Of a DNA stretch of 64,000 bases, positions 44,454 to 52,991 are shown one piece after another. A program made the translations under genes and the position numbers. The stretch is taken from the NCBI GenBank assembly GCA_019750335.1, contig JAIEOQ010000010.1, forward strand, positions 1 to 64,000, in the 5' to 3' direction. Origin of the DNA: Candidatus Obscuribacterales bacterium (GTDB lineage: Bacteria; Cyanobacteriota; Vampirovibrionia; Obscuribacterales; Obscuribacteraceae). Every line of letters starts with the position of its first letter. Within the stretch, counting starts at the first letter, position 1. The notes under the pieces were generated by a model. That model ran no database searches. It saw only the letters and a program-made list of their open reading frames with translations, and was not told where the DNA came from.

Positions 44454-45527
44454 TTAGGCTAGCGCTGCAGCAAGGGGACCGGGAGCCTTAATTTTGACTC
44501 GTTCTGATTCTTCAACCGCTTCAGCTTCAACCACCCAAACATATAAGCAGGTATAAAAGGCTGCTCTAATGTAGATAGACATGGCTGTGGTGACCACAAT
44601 TGCTGCCACCCAAATCAGTCCGCCAATAATTACCGGAGCAGAGAGCATGTTGATTTGAGCATAAAAAGCGCCACCTAAAAGCATGCCGCCGCCCAAATAA
44701 ACTAATCCACTTACCCAATTACAAATTGTATTAACGCCAACTTCACCAATACCGATGGTAAGTAAGCTACCCTGGGCAACTTTGTCAGCTCGTTTCAGAC
44801 CACCCCAGAAAGAGCAGCCTTCGATAATAATGATCGGCAAGATTAAATGCCCGGCTAAAGTCCAAAAGACTTCCACAATACCAGCCAAGAAACTGGCGCT
44901 CAAACCTAAAACTCCAGCTCCGCCTTTATTTCGGAACAAACCAGCTATTTTTTTGACGATTAAAGTAGCCATGCCGAGCATGACGATAGCTGGCAAACTT
45001 TGCAAAACGGCAGTACAAGCATCGGAGAATTTACCCGAGCCTTTGCCTTCGGTCAGATGGCTATAAACCATTGCCGTAGTTACGCCTTCAAGAAAACGAT
45101 TAGTCAACCACCAGATCATCATCAATGAAGTGACCACAACTAAGTTATCGGTTGTGAAAAGACCACTTAAATGATTCCAGTTCATGCCGCCGATGCCGTT
45201 AGGATCGCCAGGACCGTTTAGCTGAGTCATGTTGACCATAGAGCTTAAGCTGCCACTATTCGGCAGTCCACCAAGCAGACCATGAGTAGGCATGGAGGCG
45301 CCATGATGAACGGTTGCCGCCGTGCCATGTCCTTGTTTTGCCACTTGAGCAACCATGCCGCCGGCTTGTTTGCCCATCTGCTTAATGCCATCGAGAAAGA
45401 AGATGCAACCAAAAAGAACGTTAGTAAAAACAGTCAAAATGGATGGCAACAAAAGACGTTTATCTTGCCAGCCCATTTTAATGCTGGCCCAGATCATCCG
45501 AAAGCCTCTGGCAAAAGACTCAAACAT
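44454..45527 (-). CDS. Multi-pass membrane protein, DUF6159-like
   Basis: The 357-residue protein begins with FARGFRMIWASIKMGWQDKRLLLPSIL, a pattern seen in DUF6159-type proteins, followed by a long Gly/Met/His-rich loop and about five further hydrophobic segments. The ATG at 45527 has a GAGGG upstream and is preferred to a TTG at 45542. Function is unknown. It stands alone on the minus strand; the 131-nt region before the next minus gene is AT-rich with nothing recognisable. Confidence 0.6.
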   Translation of the reverse strand: MFESFARGFRMIWASIKMGWQDKRLLLPSILTVFTNVLFGCIFFLDGIKQMGKQAGGMVAQVAKQGHGTAATVHHGASMPTHGLLGGLPNSGSLSSMVNMTQLNGPGDPNGIGGMNWNHLSGLFTTDNLVVVTSLMMIWWLTNRFLEGVTTAMVYSHLTEGKGSGKFSDACTAVLQSLPAIVMLGMATLIVKKIAGLFRNKGGAGVLGLSASFLAGIVEVFWTLAGHLILPIIIIEGCSFWGGLKRADKVAQGSLLTIGIGEVGVNTICNWVSGLVYLGGGMLLGGAFYAQINMLSAPVIIGGLIWVAAIVVTTAMSIYIRAAFYTCLYVWVVEAEAVEESERVKIKAPGPLAAALA

Positions 45528-45676
45528 AACAATAACCCTCAAGGGCGGGGATGGAATACAAAAACGCCGGGTAGTAAAGTGTGAACATATTAGATGCTAA
45601 GCCCTAATTGGCCAAGTGGCTTCTGATAATCCCCTACATTCTACGCAGTTGCCAAGGTAATGTAAAGCAGTTTTTA

Positions 45677-47569
45677 TCAAGACCGGGCTTTTTCTGGCTC
45701 AGAATCATCGCCGTCATAAAGACTGTCCAGCTGTACTTTGTACTTTTCGCTAACAAATTTACGCTTGAGCTTTAGTGTAGGCGTCAATTCGTTAGCTTCA
45801 ACAGTGAAGTCTTCCGACAGGATCAGAAAGCGCTTAATCTGCTCAAAACTGGCAAGTTGGAGGTTGACTGCTTTTACAGCTTTATCCACCTCGGCGATTA
45901 CTTCTTTGTTTTCAGCCAGTTTTTCCGGCTTACTTGAATCAAGCCCGCGTTTTTTTGCGTAAGACTCCAGCTCGTCTTTATTCAGAGTAATCAGAGCCGA
46001 AATATATTTGCGCCGGTCACCATAAACTAAGACTTTACTGATGATGCCTTGCCCGGCAAGAAGACTTTCAATCACTTGCGGGGCAACGTGCTTGCCGCCT
46101 GCCGTTATGATCAAATCTTTTTTGCGATCTTTAATACGCAAATAGCCTTGCTCATCAATTTCACCGATATCGCCAGTACTGAACCAACCATCGGACAAGG
46201 CTTCCGCAGTGGCTTCCGGATTTTTATAATAGCCGGAGAAGATACTTGGTCCTTTCACCAAAATCTCGCCGTCTTTGGCAATCTTAATCTTGATGCCATC
46301 CAATGGTTTGCCAACCGTGCCCGGCTTGTTATCCTCAAGACGGTTACAAGAAACCGGAGCCGTTGTTTCAGTTAGACCGTACCCCTCAAGTATCGGCAAG
46401 CCAATACTGCAAAAAAACTGATGTACATCTTGAGAGAGCGGAGCGGCTCCTGAAGCTAAGAAGCGCAAGCGTCCACCAAAACGTTCGCGAATTTTTTTAA
46501 ATACAAAACGATCAGCTATTTTCAGCTCAGTACGATAAATTTTGTCAGACAGTTCTTCTTCTTTGCTCTTCTTTTGAGCTTGTAATGCCCTTTTACCGAT
46601 AGATAAAGCCCAACGAGAAAAATATTGTTGAGCTGTAGGTAAATGTCTAATTTGGCTTTGAATACGTCCGTAAGCTTTTTCATAAAAACGAGGAACCGCA
46701 TTCATCATAGTCGGCTTCACCTCAGCAATGTCGGCAGCAACCGTATCCATCGACTCAGCATAAGCCATGGGAAAGCCTTGATAGATAGAAAGAAATTGAC
46801 CGCCCACTCGCTCAAAAATATGAGAAAGCGGCAAAAAAGATAATGCTAGATCGTCTTCGTTGAAGCCAATAGCCTTTTGCAAGCTTTCACAAATAAAAGC
46901 AATGTTGCTATGGTTGAGCATTACTCCTTTGGGTACCCCTGTAGTACCGGAGGTATAAACGATTGTTGCCAATTCGTCAGCTTTAATTGAACAGGCTTTT
47001 TCACTAATGTTTATTTGTTTAGTGTCAGTTTTTTTCTTGGCTGTATCAGTCTGTTTAGCAGTTGTTTCTTTAGCGTTAGCTTTTTGAAAAGCGTCATGAT
47101 CCAGCATTTTTTCAAAAGCAAAAATCTGCAAATCTTCTGGTGCTTTCGCTCTATCTTTATTGAAAAGGATGACAAATCGCAGACCGGTTGGAATTTTTTT
47201 CAAAGAAAGCAGTTTTTTCAACTGTTCTTTGCCGTCAATAAATAATCCAACCGCTTCGCTATGCTTCAATAGATATTCCATTTCATTGTCATTCAAAGAC
47301 GGGTAGATCGGTACTGTTACGCAACCAAGAGACAATATCGCAAGATCCGCCCATGTCCATTCCGGACAACTCAAGGACATAATTGCTATTTTGTCTTCTT
47401 CTTTTACGCCTAAATCCAAAAGACTCAAACTAACATTTTCAACAATTTTAGCCTCTTCTTGCCAGGTTACAGGCTCAAATTTTCCATTGACTTTTCGTAA
47501 AATTGCTGTTTTTTCGGGGCAGTTTTTCGCCCGTTCCCAAAACACCTGAAGCACGGTTTTTGGTACCAC
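45677..47569 (-). CDS. Long-chain acyl-CoA synthetase (AMP-forming)
   Basis: This enzyme activates fatty acids by an acyl-AMP intermediate. The 630-residue length and motifs are those of FadD/FAA-type ligases: the P-loop YTSGTTGVPKGV, EGYGLTETTAP, GWFSTGDIGEIDEQGYL and the RKKDLIITAGGKHVAPQ A10 region. A Lys/Thr-rich insertion near 155-185 interrupts the first domain. The GTG start lies 2 nt after the cutA stop, so it is co-expressed with that gene. Free-fatty-acid uptake or lipid remodelling is the likely role. Confidence 0.9.
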   Translation of the reverse strand: MVPKTVLQVFWERAKNCPEKTAILRKVNGKFEPVTWQEEAKIVENVSLSLLDLGVKEEDKIAIMSLSCPEWTWADLAILSLGCVTVPIYPSLNDNEMEYLLKHSEAVGLFIDGKEQLKKLLSLKKIPTGLRFVILFNKDRAKAPEDLQIFAFEKMLDHDAFQKANAKETTAKQTDTAKKKTDTKQINISEKACSIKADELATIVYTSGTTGVPKGVMLNHSNIAFICESLQKAIGFNEDDLALSFLPLSHIFERVGGQFLSIYQGFPMAYAESMDTVAADIAEVKPTMMNAVPRFYEKAYGRIQSQIRHLPTAQQYFSRWALSIGKRALQAQKKSKEEELSDKIYRTELKIADRFVFKKIRERFGGRLRFLASGAAPLSQDVHQFFCSIGLPILEGYGLTETTAPVSCNRLEDNKPGTVGKPLDGIKIKIAKDGEILVKGPSIFSGYYKNPEATAEALSDGWFSTGDIGEIDEQGYLRIKDRKKDLIITAGGKHVAPQVIESLLAGQGIISKVLVYGDRRKYISALITLNKDELESYAKKRGLDSSKPEKLAENKEVIAEVDKAVKAVNLQLASFEQIKRFLILSEDFTVEANELTPTLKLKRKFVSEKYKVQLDSLYDGDDSEPEKARS

Positions 47570-47571
47570 TG

Positions 47572-47925
47572 TTAGTCATTTCCTTTCTTAGCGCTGTGAA
47601 TATGTTTTGAAGCAAGAACGCTTGATTGAATCCAGTCTAAATACGGCCCGTATCCACAAACGACAGGAATTGCGATTATTTCCGGCACTGTGTATGAGTG
47701 CAATTCTTTAACTCGTCGTTGAAACTGTTCCCACACTTCTTTAGTGGTTTTAGCAATCAGCAGCTCTTCCTGTTCATTTTGCAGCTCTCCTTGCCAAAAA
47801 TAAAGAGAGTTAATAGCAGGGAGAATATTCACACAAGCAGCAAGCTTTTCTTCAAGTAATGCTTTCGCCAAAGCTTGCCCGGCAGAAGGTGGGCAAGTGA
47901 TAAAAGCCACCAATTCATCAGACAT
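47572..47925 (-). CDS. cutA: Divalent-cation tolerance protein CutA
   Basis: CutA forms stable trimers; its role in metal tolerance is debated. The 117-residue protein shows the family signatures ITCPPSAGQALAKALLEEKLAACVNILP, YFWQGELQNEQE and YTVPEIIAIPV. The ATG at 47925 overlaps the stop of the upstream gene (TGATG). It is followed directly by the acyl-CoA synthetase. Length fits the family. Confidence 0.92.
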   Translation of the reverse strand: MSDELVAFITCPPSAGQALAKALLEEKLAACVNILPAINSLYFWQGELQNEQEELLIAKTTKEVWEQFQRRVKELHSYTVPEIIAIPVVCGYGPYLDWIQSSVLASKHIHSAKKGND

Positions 47926-48992
47926 CAACTGGCGCTCCTCAAAAGCTCAACTCCTATTTCTTGAGCAAAATCGCTAAGAACATCATTCAATAAGATAAAA
48001 GCTTCCGGTTGTAAGCGTGGCATCCGAAACCGACGATGCACACGCAATCCAATCACCGGCACCGATAAATTATTTGCTATAAAGTTGAGCAATTGCAAAT
48101 CTTCTTCATTCTCACGCGAAGCCACATCTCCGAGAACGGATAGCTTAAGTTTCAGACGATTAGCTAAATCAGAAACCACATCGGCATCCGGACCGGCAGC
48201 TTCAAGAACGAAACCATTGGCCTCATGCCAGCTCATACCGAGCACTAACATTACAAAACCAATTTGTCCTGATTTAACTACATCGGCTAAAGCACGTATC
48301 ATCGGTGTTTCTAAATATCGACAAGGATCGGCAGCCAAACAATATGATGAAATCAGACTGTGACATCCAGCAGCACGATGGATACCGGCAGCAAGCGCAC
48401 CGGTAAAAATTTCCGGCTCACAAAATTCACCTTCGCGGAAATATCCAGTAGCATGGGGTGCAAATATCAATACCGGTAATTCAGCACCAAAGAACTGATA
48501 ATCGGGTTCACCGGAGGGCGGATATTGCTCATAGCGCTCGGTCAATTGCGATTCAAACTGTAAGGTCCAATTTAAAACATCGGTTCTTAGTCCTTCAGCG
48601 ATCAAATAATTCAAAGCAGGATCGACATCAGCAAATCGAGCTTGCGAGTGCGAAACGACCCAGGGACTAAAAGGTGAGTTGCCGACGACCGTAACCATTT
48701 TGCCCCGCCGATGCGCATAGAATATTTCCATTGCCGTCCCGTGGTTGGAACGATGTAAGTTAGCTAAAAGCGCATCACATTGATCGATAAGATCCAAAGC
48801 TCTCCGCACTCGTTTTTCGACGCCCTCCGGCTCTTCACCCAGAGGGATCGCCCAGTCAATCGGATTAACTACGCGCAAACCGTAACGTTGTAATTTAGAG
48901 ATAGCTTGCGCTCGCCAGTCCGGTTCTTGTCCGATCGGGGGGAGATCGGACATTTCGACAACTTCGTGAGTAATGTAAATTGATGACATCAT
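47925..48992 (-). CDS. Fusion: nucleoside 2-deoxyribosyltransferase-like and N-formylglutamate amidohydrolase-like
   Basis: The 355-residue protein appears to have two domains. Residues 1-130 resemble nucleoside 2-deoxyribosyltransferases (IYITHEVVEMS, IDQCDALLANLHRSNHGTAMEIFYAHRRGK). Residues about 165-350 resemble N-formylglutamate amidohydrolase/FGase (VLIFAPHATGYFREGEFC, LAAGIHRAAGCHSLISS), with His residues that could bind metal. Each match is by motif only. I know no precedent for the combination. The protein could act on a nucleotide or a modified amide; that is speculation. The gene leads the cutA-acyl-CoA synthetase operon. Confidence 0.55.
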   Translation of the reverse strand: MMSSIYITHEVVEMSDLPPIGQEPDWRAQAISKLQRYGLRVVNPIDWAIPLGEEPEGVEKRVRRALDLIDQCDALLANLHRSNHGTAMEIFYAHRRGKMVTVVGNSPFSPWVVSHSQARFADVDPALNYLIAEGLRTDVLNWTLQFESQLTERYEQYPPSGEPDYQFFGAELPVLIFAPHATGYFREGEFCEPEIFTGALAAGIHRAAGCHSLISSYCLAADPCRYLETPMIRALADVVKSGQIGFVMLVLGMSWHEANGFVLEAAGPDADVVSDLANRLKLKLSVLGDVASRENEEDLQLLNFIANNLSVPVIGLRVHRRFRMPRLQPEAFILLNDVLSDFAQEIGVELLRSAS

Positions 48993-49138
48993 AAGCTAAC
49001 CGCTAAAAGCCTTATCTTTATATACCACAGAACTGCCCGCTAGAGGCACTTTTAACAGTTTCATTCAGTACAAGCTATGATTGAAAGCCAAATACGATTG
49101 AAAATAGAATTTGACGTCTGATCTGATAGGTACAAATA

Positions 49139-49621
49139 GTGAAAAAAGCTCATTTTCGATATAAGAATGTCTATACATTGACAATTGGTTGTTTTATCAT
49201 CTTGCTATTACCAGTTTTAAGCTCTTGCGCAACTAATCGAATTTCGCAAATACCAGGCAATGATCTAGCTGCCCGCGCACAATCTGGTCTCGATCAAACT
49301 CAAGTTTTATCTGCTCAAGCTTCCGGATTAAGTAAGGTAGAAGTGCTTTTTGCCGCCCGCGTAAAGAAACTCCTCCCCGATGATACCCAAGGACTGCCCC
49401 ATCAACGTTTTCTTCTCGAACTTAATAACGGCACCACCGTGCTCGTGGCTCACGACATCAAGTACGCACCAAAAGTTCCAATTCAACCAGGCGATATTGT
49501 CACCATTCAAGGTGAATATGTCTGGAACAAAAAAGGCGGTCTCGTACACTGGACCCATCATAGTGATAGTCCGCGCCATCGTGGCGGGTATATTGACTTC
49601 AACGGACAGCGTTATCAATAG
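49139..49621 (+). CDS. DUF3465 lipoprotein
   Basis: The 160-residue protein has a lipoprotein signal (FIILLLPVLSSC, LSSC lipobox) and a C-terminal DUF3465 domain (VLVAHDIKYAPKVPIQPGDIV, then GGLVHWTHHSDSPRHRGGYIDF). DUF3465 is an OB-like secreted domain of unknown role. The start is GTG at 49139, with no strong ribosome site but a proper signal peptide. It is followed after 48 nt by the ferredoxin-MBL gene. Confidence 0.8.
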   Translation: MKKAHFRYKNVYTLTIGCFIILLLPVLSSCATNRISQIPGNDLAARAQSGLDQTQVLSAQASGLSKVEVLFAARVKKLLPDDTQGLPHQRFLLELNNGTTVLVAHDIKYAPKVPIQPGDIVTIQGEYVWNKKGGLVHWTHHSDSPRHRGGYIDFNGQRYQ

Positions 49622-49669
49622 GAATTGCTGTTGACGTTTTTTCGTTCAAGCAAAAAAAAGACAATCAAT

Positions 49670-50542
49670 ATGGACAATCAAAATAAACTTGTCCCAGAGT
49701 GTGTACCCGGCGATTTTTTTGTCGACCAAACATGTATTAACTGCGACACTTGCAGACAACTTGCGCCTTCGGTATTTGCCGATCAGGGCAATTATTCCTA
49801 TGTCAAAAAGCAGCCTGCTTCATCTATTGAAATTGAGCAAGCCAATCAAGCTTTGCTTTGTTGCCCAACAGCATCCATAGGCAACAAACAAGAAAAAATA
49901 AGCCCCGAATATATTGACGATTTTCCACTGAAATTAGTTGATCACATTTTTTATTGTGGTTTTAATTCCAGAAAATCATATGGTGCCAATAGCTATTTTA
50001 TAGAACATGCCAATGGAAACTGGCTAGTCGATTCGCCTCGTTATACCAAACATCTGCAAAATAAGTTCGAGCAACTTGGTGGAATCAAATACATATTTTT
50101 GACTCATCGTGATGATGTAGCTGATTCAGAAAACTATGCTCATTACTTTGGAGCGACAAGAATCATACATAAAGACGACCTTTCCGCAGCGCCAAACGCT
50201 GAGCTAATCATTGAAGGACAAAACGAATATACGGATAACGAGAGCTTCTCTTCCGACTTCAAAATAATTCCCGTACCTGGGCATACTCAAGGTCACATGG
50301 TCTTACTCTTTAAAGATCGCTTTTTATTCACTGGCGATCATTTGGCTTACAATCCAGAAAGTGATGAGTTAATCGCATTTGAAGATGCTTGCTGGTACTC
50401 CTGGAACGAACAACGTAAATCAATGAAGAAGCTATTAAATTATAGTTTTGATTGGATTTTAACAGGTCACGGCAGCCGAGCTAACATAGAAAAAGAAAGA
50501 ATGAAAAAGAAGCTTTTAGAACTGATTCACCGCATGAAATAA
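49670..50542 (+). CDS. Ferredoxin-metallo-beta-lactamase fold fusion protein
   Basis: The 290-residue protein joins an N-terminal ferredoxin-like iron-sulfur domain (CINCDTCRQLAP and a distal CCPTA) to a metallo-beta-lactamase fold domain. The MBL metal motif is altered: THRDD in place of HxHxDH, while the later PGHTQGHMV, FTGDH and TGHGSRAN motifs are intact. Similar fusions occur in cyanobacteria. Redox or hydrolase activity is unproven. The ATG at 49670 is used because it lies at the domain start; a TTG at 49625 is in frame. A 62-bp palindrome lies 15 nt after the stop. Confidence 0.8.
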   Translation: MDNQNKLVPECVPGDFFVDQTCINCDTCRQLAPSVFADQGNYSYVKKQPASSIEIEQANQALLCCPTASIGNKQEKISPEYIDDFPLKLVDHIFYCGFNSRKSYGANSYFIEHANGNWLVDSPRYTKHLQNKFEQLGGIKYIFLTHRDDVADSENYAHYFGATRIIHKDDLSAAPNAELIIEGQNEYTDNESFSSDFKIIPVPGHTQGHMVLLFKDRFLFTGDHLAYNPESDELIAFEDACWYSWNEQRKSMKKLLNYSFDWILTGHGSRANIEKERMKKKLLELIHRMK

Positions 50543-50557
50543 GCCCCAGACACCATC

Positions 50558-50619
50558 CTCCAGATGAAGGGAGAGAGGCTCAACCGTTAACGGTTGAGCC
50601 TCTCTCCCTTCATCTGGAG
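50558..50619. repeat. Perfect 62-bp palindrome
   Basis: Thirty-one nucleotides on each side are exact complements around a GTTAAC centre, with no mismatch and no loop. Arms read CTCCAGATGAAGGGAG... with TTAAAAAAAAG after the right arm. Neither strand has a U-tract after the stem, so it is not a standard intrinsic terminator. It lies between the ferredoxin-MBL gene and the zinc-ribbon chimera, so it could be a termination, operator or mobile-element structure. Confidence 0.85.
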
Positions 50620-50693
50620 TTAAAAAAAAGTCTGTGAATTTGAACTTTTTGCGACAAAGCTACGTTAACAAAATAGCGTACCGGAGACAGCAC

Positions 50694-51803
50694 ATGCCAG
50701 ATGACAATTTTTCAAGACCAGCGAAGAAGCAGCTTTCCCTAGCAATGAACGAAAAACAAGCCCGCATTTTGATACGCCAATTTGACAAAAAATTTCCTCA
50801 TGAAAGAGATTGCGTAGAAGAGCTTTATCGGCGAATTCAAAAGGAACAACATCTCAAATGCTTTAACTGCAGAAACAAAATCAAAAAAGAATACGGAAAA
50901 CGAATGACAAAATGCGAGCATTGCCACAAAGAAATCTGGTTTACTGCCGGAACATTTTTTAACCGAATCAAATTGGCCAGACCATGGTTGATTGCTTTTT
51001 GGCTCATTGAAAGAGGTCTACTATTAAGTTCATCTGGATTTCATCGACTCATTGGCATCGCACAGTCTACTGCCCTTAACATTTTTAAGAAGATAATGAC
51101 CGTCGTTCAGCAAACAATGTCCGAAGACTCTCTCCCGGTTTCTTCATCAGAATTCTCACCAATATACTGCAAAAGGAGTTACGAGACTCAGGCTCGTAAT
51201 CACCCACGGACAGAGGAAGAGACGAAAGAAGAAGAAGAAGAAGAAGATGGAGATAATGACGAAAATGGAGATGAGGATAATAGGGATAGAAAAAACAAAA
51301 ACATAATTTCATTGAATACAGACAATATTGATGCAACCCAGCAACTATCTGAGTTCGAGAGAAAAGTGTACGCCTTGCTTTCGACAGAAAGTGTACCTTT
51401 TGAGAAATTAGTCTTCATCACCAAAGCATCAGTCGGCACTGTATCTGCGGCAATTACAATGCTTGAGCTTAACGGATTGGTCACAAGAATGGCCGGCGAT
51501 CGCTACATACTCAACAACAAAAGAACCGATTCACGCAACAAGAGTAAATCAGAATTCTCACTTCTACCTCATGCACACAAAGTAGTTTCAGCAAACATAA
51601 ATTTCATTCGTTTATATTTTCACGGTATCAGCAGAAAATATATTCAAAATTATCTTGCAGCAGTTTATTGCGCTTACAAGACAACACAAGGACAAAACCA
51701 GTCACTTTTCAACAAATGTCTGCAATTTGGGCCCTTGCAGTATCATCAACTATTTAATTATGTGTCACCATCAATAGTATCAGCCTATACAAAGCATTTA
51801 TGA
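50694..51803 (+). CDS. Chimeric DNA-binding protein: IS1595-like zinc ribbon, acidic linker, DprA-like winged helix
   Basis: The first 140 residues resemble the N-terminal part of IS1595/ISXO2-type transposases: a four-Cys zinc ribbon (CFNC and CEHC) followed by WFTAGTFFNRIKLARPWLIAFWLIERG and a helix-turn-helix-like segment. No DDE catalytic domain follows. Instead there is a run of about 35 mostly acidic residues (EEEEEEDGDND), then a winged helix at about 215-280 (FERKVYALLSTESVPFEKL, TMLELNGLVTRMAGDRYIL) very similar to the C-terminal wing of DprA at 24226-25395. A final helical segment (GISRKYIQNYLAAVYCAYK) closes the protein. The ATG at 50694 has a GGAG 7 nt upstream, better than the GTG at 50634. 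It is probably a regulator or nucleoid-type protein. Confidence 0.62.
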   Translation: MPDDNFSRPAKKQLSLAMNEKQARILIRQFDKKFPHERDCVEELYRRIQKEQHLKCFNCRNKIKKEYGKRMTKCEHCHKEIWFTAGTFFNRIKLARPWLIAFWLIERGLLLSSSGFHRLIGIAQSTALNIFKKIMTVVQQTMSEDSLPVSSSEFSPIYCKRSYETQARNHPRTEEETKEEEEEEDGDNDENGDEDNRDRKNKNIISLNTDNIDATQQLSEFERKVYALLSTESVPFEKLVFITKASVGTVSAAITMLELNGLVTRMAGDRYILNNKRTDSRNKSKSEFSLLPHAHKVVSANINFIRLYFHGISRKYIQNYLAAVYCAYKTTQGQNQSLFNKCLQFGPLQYHQLFNYVSPSIVSAYTKHL

Positions 51804-51818
51804 AGATGACTCAAGCAA

Positions 51819-52325
51819 CTAACTACGTGCAGCAAGTTTAGCTATTTTTGGTGTAATAAACCACTTCAACACCCCAGGCATCGTGGGCGGGATATCGGCA
51901 ACATCAATCCGGCAAACACCGGATTTTTTAAAAGGTATTTCTAACTCTGGGCTGGACCAAAGTAAAGTTTGCGCGAAGCGCATCATATCCGGTTCATGTC
52001 CAAAAAACATATATTCATTAGCTGATTGATATACTTTGGCCATTTTATAGATATCACTTATAGATCCGCCCGGTGCTAGTGCCTCACAGATCAAGGGCTC
52101 ATTCTTATAATTCAATACTTCGGCAAAAACTTCACATGTTTGTCTGGCTCGTACCAACGGACTCGTTATTAATACGTCAGGCTTTACCCCAAGTTTTTTC
52201 AATCCGCTAGCAACCAATTCGCTTTCATGACGACCATCTGGCGTCAATGGCCGCTGAAAATCATTTTTAATATCACCGTCGATTCGGTCAACCGCGACAC
52301 CATGCCTAACCAAATAGAATCTCAT
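51819..52325 (-). CDS. sixA: SixA-like phosphohistidine phosphatase
   Basis: This histidine-phosphatase family protein of 168 residues starts with LVRHGVAVDR (RHG motif), with a conserved LITSPLVRARQT segment and the second His in FFGHEPDM. SixA removes phosphate from phospho-His of Hpt domains such as that of ArcB or from NPr. Which kinase it serves here is unknown; two histidine kinases are in the window. It converges with the zinc-ribbon chimera gene. Confidence 0.85.
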   Translation of the reverse strand: MRFYLVRHGVAVDRIDGDIKNDFQRPLTPDGRHESELVASGLKKLGVKPDVLITSPLVRARQTCEVFAEVLNYKNEPLICEALAPGGSISDIYKMAKVYQSANEYMFFGHEPDMMRFAQTLLWSSPELEIPFKKSGVCRIDVADIPPTMPGVLKWFITPKIAKLAARS

Positions 52326-52488
52326 TCCTACCTTCTTGCTCTATATTAACCATCAAAATCAGTCGCTACGAATCGCTCGAGAATATCATCTTATTTGCGC
52401 AAGTTATCCTTGACTACGACAGCTGTCCGCAAAATCAAATCAATAGTATGATTGGTATTCCAATTTAACTTCGGGTTTATAGATAAAT

Positions 52489-52932
52489 ATGAGCACTCGA
52501 CCACGTTGCCTTGGTCTTGATGTCGGCGATAAAAGAATCGGCATAGCCTTATCCGATCAGCTTGGTCTGACCGCGGCCGGACTCGAGACTTTGCACCGTA
52601 CTAATATTCAAGATGATGTACGCAAAATTTTTGAAATTGCCAAACGCCATTGTGCCGTGGAAATAGTCATCGGTTTACCCGCCAACATGGACGGCAGCTT
52701 GGGCGAACAAGCTCAAAAAGTCCAATCTTTAGGAAAGAAGCTGGCTCGAGCCACTAATTTGCCAATCATATACGAAGACGAACGCCTAAGCACTTTCACC
52801 GCTATTCAGACACTAACCGTACTCGGAGTAAAAACCGGACACAACCGAGATCTGGTTGATAAGCAGGCCGCCGCTGTTATTTTGCAAAAATATTTAGACC
52901 GTACCTATCATTCGCAACCGCCAAGCGCCTAA
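52489..52932 (+). CDS. ruvX: Holliday junction resolvase-like protein RuvX (YqgF)
   Basis: The 147-residue protein has an RNase H-like fold: LGLDVGDKRIGIALSD with the first catalytic Asp, VIGLPANMDGS, and YEDERLSTF with the catalytic Glu and the later DKQAAAVILQKYL. YqgF proteins process 16S rRNA or resolve DNA junctions. It is monocistronic, divergent from sixA and convergent with the GGDEF gene. Confidence 0.92.
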   Translation: MSTRPRCLGLDVGDKRIGIALSDQLGLTAAGLETLHRTNIQDDVRKIFEIAKRHCAVEIVIGLPANMDGSLGEQAQKVQSLGKKLARATNLPIIYEDERLSTFTAIQTLTVLGVKTGHNRDLVDKQAAAVILQKYLDRTYHSQPPSA

Positions 52933-52991
52933 ACTTTAGCTATTCTGCCGTATGAATAGCCCCTCAGCTACTAAAAAAAGTATCGCTGGAT

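Noticed and set aside
50558..51803. Complete insertion sequence
   Set aside because: No DDE catalytic domain, no pair of terminal inverted repeats and no target-site duplication can be seen; the palindrome has only one copy.
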